Source: DATBIO01 sp036556965
GTDB lineage: Bacteria; Acidobacteriota; Vicinamibacteria; Fen-336
Length of the DNA: 9,605 bases
Assembly: GCA_036556965.1 (NCBI GenBank)
Contig: DATBIO010000265.1
Location: 1-9,605 of the forward strand
Direction: 5' to 3'
The notes under the pieces were generated by a model. It worked only from the letters and a program-made list of their open reading frames with translations, was not told where the DNA came from and did no database searches. Within the stretch, counting starts at the first letter, position 1, and every line of letters starts with the position of its first letter. This document shows, in pieces, positions 5,985 through 9,605 of the stretch. Position numbers and translations under genes: made by a program.

Positions 5985-7334
5985 TCAGACGAACAGGCCG
6001 ACGGGATGCTCCAGGAGCCGGCGCACCTCGGCCAGGAACTGCGCGCCCAGCGCGCCGTCCACCACACGGTGGTCGCAGCTCAGGGTCACGCGCATGCGGT
6101 GGCCGACGGTCACGCGGTCGTCCACCACCACGGGGACCTTGCGCACCGCACCCACGGCCAGGATCGCGCTCTCCGGGGGGTTGATGATGGCGGTGAACTC
6201 GGTCACGTCGTACATCCCGAGGTTGGAGATGGTGAAGGTCGAGCCGGTGAACTCCTCGGGCTTCAGCTTGCGCTCGCGGGCCCGCGCGGCCAGGTCCTTC
6301 ACCTCGCGGGCGATGTCCAGCAGCGCCTTGCGGTCGGCGTTGCGCACCACCGGCGTGATGAGGCCGTCGGGGATGGCCACCGCCACGCCGACGTGCACCT
6401 CGCCGTGGGTCACGATGGTGTCGCCGTTCCAGGAGGCGTTGACCAGGGGGAACCGGGGCAGCGCCTTGGCGCAGGCCTTCACCACCAGGTCGTTGAAGCT
6501 GACCTTCGCCTCTTCCACCTCGAGGATCTGCTCGCGCACGTCCACCGCCGAGTCCATGTCGATCTCGACCGTCACGTAGAAATGAGGGGCGGTGAACTTG
6601 CTCTCGGCCAGCCGCTTGGCGATGACGCGCCGCATGCTGGAGACGGGGACGATCTCCCCGGGCGTCACCGGGGGAGCGGCGGGAACCCTGGCCGAGGGCG
6701 CGGCGGGGGCGGCGGGTCGCGCGGCGGGCGCGGGGGAGGGGCGCGCGGCGCGCGGCCGGTCCGACCAGGCTTCGATGTCCCGCTTGATGATGCGCCCGCC
6801 CGGCCCCGTGCCCTCGACCGACTCCAGGGGGATGTTCTGCTGCTGGGCCATGGTGCGCGCGAGCGGGCTGGCCTTCACGCGGCCCGCGTCCTCGGCGGAC
6901 GCGAACGCTTCCGGCCGCGGCGTCTCCGGCCGCTCCACCGCCGCCGCCGGGGCGGGCGCCGGCTGGGACCGCGGCGCCCCGGCCGGGGCCGCCGCCACGC
7001 CCTCTGCCTTCGGGGCGGGGGCGGGGGGCGCGGGGGGAGGGGAGGGGGCAGCCGTGGGCGCGGCCTGCGCGGTCAGCTTCGAGATGTCCTCGCCGGGCTC
7101 GGCGATCACGCCGATGAGGGCGCCCACGGGGGCCTTGCCCCCCGCCGGCACCAGCACCTTGCGCAGCACGCCCGCGCCCAGGGCCTCCATCTCCATGTTG
7201 GCCTTGTCCGTCTCGATCTCGGCCAGCACGTCGCCCACCTTGACCGTGTCGCCCTCCTGCTTCGTCCACTTGACGATGGTGCCCTCCTCCATGGTGGGCG
7301 AGAGCTTGGCCAGCACGACCTTGGTGACGGTCAT
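5985..7334 (-). CDS. pdhC: Dihydrolipoamide acetyltransferase, E2 of pyruvate dehydrogenase
   Basis: E2 forms the core of the pyruvate dehydrogenase complex: its swinging lipoyl arm takes the acetyl group from E1 and passes it to CoA in the cytoplasm. The 449 residues show the full domain order. One lipoyl domain is at 1-82, with the lipoylated lysine K44 in EIETDKANMEMEA. A long Ala/Pro linker spans about 88-150. The peripheral subunit-binding domain is at 154-189 (ASPLARTMAQQQNIPLESV...GTGPGGRIIKRDIEAW). A second Ala/Pro linker follows, then the catalytic domain from about 227 with the active-site motif H422-R-V-V-D426-G. The ATG at 7334 overlaps the pdhB stop as ATGA, indicating translational coupling. 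Because E1 alpha is of pyruvate type, a pyruvate rather than branched-chain substrate is likely. Only one lipoyl domain is present. The first linker is encoded by an extreme G-run tract on the opposite strand. Confidence 0.94.
   Translation of the reverse strand: MTVTKVVLAKLSPTMEEGTIVKWTKQEGDTVKVGDVLAEIETDKANMEMEALGAGVLRKVLVPAGGKAPVGALIGVIAEPGEDISKLTAQAAPTAAPSPPPAPPAPAPKAEGVAAAPAGAPRSQPAPAPAAAVERPETPRPEAFASAEDAGRVKASPLARTMAQQQNIPLESVEGTGPGGRIIKRDIEAWSDRPRAARPSPAPAARPAAPAAPSARVPAAPPVTPGEIVPVSSMRRVIAKRLAESKFTAPHFYVTVEIDMDSAVDVREQILEVEEAKVSFNDLVVKACAKALPRFPLVNASWNGDTIVTHGEVHVGVAVAIPDGLITPVVRNADRKALLDIAREVKDLAARARERKLKPEEFTGSTFTISNLGMYDVTEFTAIINPPESAILAVGAVRKVPVVVDDRVTVGHRMRVTLSCDHRVVDGALGAQFLAEVRRLLEHPVGLFV
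7012..7048 (+). other. Six-run G tract, potential G-quadruplex inside pdhC
   Basis: The plus strand carries six runs of 4, 5, 6, 6, 4 and 5 G within 37 bases, separated by 1 to 3 bases. This comfortably meets the usual pattern for a G-quadruplex. The tract lies on the template strand of pdhC, so the mRNA itself is C-rich and encodes the proline-rich linker after the lipoyl domain (around residues 96-107). The amino-acid composition of the linker may be the whole explanation for it. Confidence 0.55.
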
Positions 7335-8308
7335 CGGTAGAGCACCTGGTGCACGGCCTCCACCACCTTGGCGGGCTGGGGCAGGTAGGCGGTCTCCAGG
7401 GTCTTGGCGTAGGGCATGGGGACGTCGGCGGAGGTGACGCGGAGGATGGGGGCGTCCAGCGCGTCGAAGCAGTTGCGCTGCACGCGGTCCGAGATCTCGG
7501 CCCCGAAGCCGGCCATGGGCCAGCCCTCCTCCACCACCACGCAACGCCCCGTCTTGCGCACCGACTCGAAGATCAGGTCCTCGTCGAGGGGACGCAGGGT
7601 GCGGGGGTCCACCACCTCGGCCTCGACGCCCTCGTCCGCCAGCTGCCGGGCCGCGGCCAGGCAGGTGACGGCGGAGCGGCTCCAGGCCACCAGGGTGACG
7701 TCCTTGCCCTCGCGCTTGACCTCGCCCAGGCCCAGCGGGATGTGGAACTCCTCGTCGGGCACCTCGCCCTTGAGGTTGTAGAGGACCTCGTTCTCCATGA
7801 AGACCACGGGGTTGTCGTCGCGGATGGCGCTCTTCAGCAGCCCCTTGGCGTCGCGCGGCGTGGAGGGCATCACCACCACCAGCCCCGGGCAGTTGGCGTA
7901 CCAGCTCTCGAAGGCCTGCGAGTGCTGCGCCGCCACTTGGGCCGCCGCCCCCGAGGGGCCGCGCATGACCATGGGACAGCGGATCTGGCCCCCGGACATG
8001 TAGCGGTACTTCGCCGCGTGGTTGACGATCATGTCCAGGGCCAGCAGCGAGAAGTTGAAGGTCATCATCTCCGCGATGGGGCGCAGGCCGATGAAGGCGG
8101 CGCCCACCGCGATCCCCGCGATCACCTCCTCCGCGATGGGCGTATCGCGCACGCGCCAGTCGCCGAACTTCGCCACCAGGCCCTGCGTGATCTTGTACGC
8201 GCCCTGGTAGGCGCCCACCTCCTCGCCCAGGATGAAGACGTTCGGGTCGCGCGCCATCTCCTCGGACATGGCCTGGTTGAGCGCCTCGCGCATGGTCAGG
8301 GTGGCCAT
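7331..8308 (-). CDS. pdhB: Pyruvate dehydrogenase E1 component, beta subunit
   Basis: This is the beta subunit of the thiamine-diphosphate-dependent E1, which together with the alpha subunit decarboxylates pyruvate and acetylates the lipoyl group of E2. The 325 residues match the family length. The N-terminal pyrimidine-binding domain has LGEEVGAYQGAYKIT (27-41) and DTPIAEEVIAGIAVGAA (55-71), where E60 matches the glutamate that activates the cofactor. AQHSQAFESWYANCPGL (127-143) and the C-terminal transketolase domain (PMPYAKTLETAYLP, 297-310) resemble the mitochondrial/alphaproteobacterial PDH beta type. The ATG at 8308 follows the pdhA stop by 1 nt and has a strong GGGGAG binding site. The 3' end overlaps the pdhC start by the ATGA arrangement. 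No truncation or missing key residue is seen. Confidence 0.95.
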   Translation of the reverse strand: MATLTMREALNQAMSEEMARDPNVFILGEEVGAYQGAYKITQGLVAKFGDWRVRDTPIAEEVIAGIAVGAAFIGLRPIAEMMTFNFSLLALDMIVNHAAKYRYMSGGQIRCPMVMRGPSGAAAQVAAQHSQAFESWYANCPGLVVVMPSTPRDAKGLLKSAIRDDNPVVFMENEVLYNLKGEVPDEEFHIPLGLGEVKREGKDVTLVAWSRSAVTCLAAARQLADEGVEAEVVDPRTLRPLDEDLIFESVRKTGRCVVVEEGWPMAGFGAEISDRVQRNCFDALDAPILRVTSADVPMPYAKTLETAYLPQPAKVVEAVHQVLYR

Positions 8309-8309
8309 G

Positions 8310-9482
8310 TCAGCTCCCCACCTTTGCCGTGGCCTGCAGGGCCGCCGTGGTGGGGTCGGGGGCGGGGCCCTCCTCCGAGGGCCGCCGCTCGGAGGCGGGC
8401 GGGGCGGTGGGGTGCTCGTCGGGCACGCGGGCCTGGCTGGGAGGCAGCTCCTCGGGCACGCGGTCCTCGCGGGTGGCCGCCCGCCAGGCGGGGTCCTTCT
8501 CCGCCGCCCTCATGTGGATGTAGGGCGAGCGCACGTAGACGTCCTCGTACATCGACTCCACGGGCGGATCGGGGCTCTGCTCCACGAAGGCCACGCACTC
8601 CTCGACCTGGGCCAGCACCTCCTTGTCCACGAGGTCGAGGTCGTCCTGGGCGAACCGCTCCTGCTCGCGCAGGCGGTTGGCCCAGGCCAGGATGGGGTCG
8701 GACTTCATCATCGTCTCGACCTCTTCCTTGGTGCGGTACTTGCCCGGGTCGGACATGGAATGGCCGCGGTAGCGGTAGGTCTCCGCCTCGATGAGGGTCG
8801 GCCGCTTGTCCTTGCGCGCGCGCTCGATGGCCTCCCCCACCACCGTGCGCACGGCCATCAGGTCCATGCCGTTGACCTCGCGCCGGGGGATCCCGTAGGC
8901 GGAGCCGCGCTGGTAGAGGTCGGCCACGGAGGAGGCGCGGTCGATGGAGGTGCCCATGCCGTAGCGGTTGTTCTCGATGATGTAGACGACGGGCAGGTCC
9001 CACAGCGCGCTCACGTTGAGCGCCTCGTGGAAGGCCCCCTCGTTGATGGCGCCGTCCCCGAAGAAGCAGAGCACCACCTGGTCCGTCTGCTTGAGGCGGA
9101 TGCCGTAGCCCATGCCCGCGGCCACGGGCAGGTGGCCGCCCACGATGCCGTCCCCGCCGAAGTTGCCGCGGGGCGCGTCGTAGAAGTGCATGGAGCCGCC
9201 CTTCCCGCGGCTGATCCCGGTGAACTTGCCGCAGAGCTCGGCCAGCAGCGCGCGGGGGTCCGTGCCGCGCGCGATGGCGTAACCGTGGTCGCGGTAGTAC
9301 GCGATGAGGTAGTCGTCCGGCCGCATGAGGCTGATGGCGCCCACCCCGACCGCCTCCTGGCCGATGTAGAGGTGCAGGAAGCCGCCGATCTTGCCCTCCA
9401 CGTAGAGCTGCGCGCACCGCTCCTCGAAGCGGCGGATGAGCAGCATCTGGCGGTAGAGGCGGAACGCTTCGTCTCGATCCAT
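8310..9482 (-). CDS. pdhA: Pyruvate dehydrogenase E1 component, alpha subunit
   Basis: This is the alpha subunit of the heterotetrameric E1 of pyruvate dehydrogenase, which binds thiamine diphosphate. Of 390 residues, the core (about 1-318) matches the family: LYRQMLLIRRFEERC at the start, the thiamine-diphosphate/Mg motif GDG (142-144) ending in NN (171-172), KGGSMHF (94-100), and the activation loop YRYRGHSMSDPGKYRTKEE (236-254), which is close to mitochondrial PDH and marks pyruvate rather than branched-chain acids. The usual end, SMYEDVYV, falls at 310-317. About 70 more residues follow, rich in Pro, Glu, Ala and Arg, which is unusual. Their codons keep the GC-rich third positions of the rest. 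The ATG at 9482 fits the family start and sits 9 bp after a good -10 box. An in-frame ATG at 9578 would add 32 low-complexity residues and lie upstream of that promoter. First gene of the pdhA-pdhB-pdhC-lipoprotein operon. Confidence 0.95.
   Translation of the reverse strand: MDRDEAFRLYRQMLLIRRFEERCAQLYVEGKIGGFLHLYIGQEAVGVGAISLMRPDDYLIAYYRDHGYAIARGTDPRALLAELCGKFTGISRGKGGSMHFYDAPRGNFGGDGIVGGHLPVAAGMGYGIRLKQTDQVVLCFFGDGAINEGAFHEALNVSALWDLPVVYIIENNRYGMGTSIDRASSVADLYQRGSAYGIPRREVNGMDLMAVRTVVGEAIERARKDKRPTLIEAETYRYRGHSMSDPGKYRTKEEVETMMKSDPILAWANRLREQERFAQDDLDLVDKEVLAQVEECVAFVEQSPDPPVESMYEDVYVRSPYIHMRAAEKDPAWRAATREDRVPEELPPSQARVPDEHPTAPPASERRPSEEGPAPDPTTAALQATAKVGS
8314..8319 (-). promoter_or_regulatory. 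Ribosome binding site of pdhB
   Basis: GGGGAG on the minus strand ends 5 nt before the pdhB ATG and lies within the last codons of pdhA. It is the clearest Shine-Dalgarno site in the window. It contrasts with the first gene of the operon, which has none. Confidence 0.6.
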
Positions 9483-9491
9483 ATCGAAAGG

Positions 9492-9520
9492 CTTATAACC
9501 CCCCGGTGCCGTGAATTCAA
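9492..9520 (-). promoter_or_regulatory. Promoter of the pdh operon, probably leaderless
   Basis: On the minus strand, TTGAAT (9520-9515, 5 of 6 to the -35 consensus) is followed after exactly 17 bp by TATAAG (9497-9492, 5 of 6 to the -10 consensus). This is the best housekeeping-sigma promoter in the window and stands out in very GC-rich surroundings. The pdhA ATG begins only 9 nt after the -10 box, so transcription should start within about 3 nt of the start codon. There is no Shine-Dalgarno site in CCTTTCGAT. A leaderless or near-leaderless mRNA is inferred. Confidence 0.7.
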
Positions 9521-9556
9521 CGGAGGGCGGAGGAAACGGCGGGGGGCGGCGCGGCC

Positions 9557-9572
9557 GCGGGCGGCCGCCCGC
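9557..9572. repeat. Perfect 16-bp palindrome upstream of the pdh promoter
   Basis: GCGGGCGGCCGCCCGC reads the same on both strands, and a second GCGGCCGC overlaps its left edge (9551-9558). It lies about 40 bp upstream of the pdh -35 box and just after a possible stop codon of an upstream minus-strand gene (9578-9580). It could form a hairpin that ends that gene's transcript, although no T-run follows, or it could be a protein-binding site. Chance is also plausible in sequence this rich in G and C. Confidence 0.3.
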
Positions 9573-9577
9573 CGCCA

Positions 9578-9605
9578 TCAGGCCCGCCGCCGGACCTGGT
9601 TGAAG
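9578..9605 (-). CDS. Possible C-terminal end of an upstream gene
   Basis: On the minus strand the window edge opens a frame reading FNQVRRRA followed by TGA at 9580-9578. Eight residues are too few to name a product, and another frame could be the true one. If real, the gene lies upstream of the pdh operon on the same strand, with about 95 bp between its stop and pdhA, and that gap contains the palindrome and the pdh promoter. Confidence 0.2.

Noticed and set aside
5761..7269. Long open frames opposite or out of frame with pdhC (also 5871-7340 plus)
   Set aside because: The E2 frame explains the region fully from lipoyl lysine to the HxxxDG motif. The others are biased shadow frames.
7349..8794. 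A 481-codon open frame on the plus strand over pdhB and pdhA
   Set aside because: It is antisense to two well-conserved enzyme genes, with His/Arg/Gly-rich low-complexity product and no recognisable domain.
9483..9578. Upstream in-frame ATG at 9578 as the start of E1 alpha
   Set aside because: The added 32 residues are Arg/Pro-rich and unlike the family, and the good promoter lies between the two ATGs.
1..9605. Mobile element, phage, defence system, CRISPR or tRNA genes
   Set aside because: No transposase, integrase, nuclease-toxin pair, regularly spaced repeat or cloverleaf was found. All sizeable coding regions are accounted for by the genes listed.

Overview
This is a very GC-rich bacterial chromosomal window carrying ordinary chromosomal genes. 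I see no insertion sequence, integrase, phage gene, CRISPR array, rRNA or tRNA. Codon third positions are almost all G or C. The gene set (RNase R, SelB, a PilZ-like protein, and a pyruvate dehydrogenase with split alpha/beta E1) fits a free-living GC-rich Gram-negative-type lineage, and the lipoprotein signal agrees. A Rokubacteria/NC10-like or deltaproteobacterial-like source is my guess; the window alone cannot settle it.

Layout, left to right. Positions 1-1313 (+) hold the C-terminal part of RNase R, cut by the window edge. A 66-bp gap follows, then a small unrecognised 111-residue protein (1380-1715, +) built from two copies of one roughly 40-residue unit exactly 50 residues apart. Convergent to it is a multi-pass membrane protein (1735-3339, -), possibly a GT-C type glycosyltransferase. 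It is divergent from selB (3410-5266, +), the elongation factor for selenocysteine, which is followed 15 bp later by a small PilZ-like protein (5282-5662, +). Only 9 bp beyond the PilZ stop begins a four-gene operon read on the minus strand from 9482 down to 5672: pdhA (E1 alpha), pdhB (E1 beta), pdhC (E2) and a small lipoprotein. The junctions are a 1-nt gap, an ATGA overlap and a 4-nt gap. No E3 (dihydrolipoamide dehydrogenase) gene is present here.

The pdh genes would make an E1-E2 core that converts pyruvate to acetyl-CoA, with E3 supplied from elsewhere. SelB implies that the organism inserts selenocysteine, but selA, selC and selD are not in this window.

The most interesting points are: the internally duplicated small protein beside RNase R; a shared promoter geometry suggesting leaderless transcripts (a -35 box, a 17-bp spacer, a -10 box, then 9 bp to the ATG) for pdhA and the membrane protein, with a looser version at selB; an uncharacterised lipoprotein tied to the pdh operon; a proline/acid-rich tail on E1 alpha; and a dense G-run tract inside pdhC. 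I found no clear evidence for a new multi-gene system.
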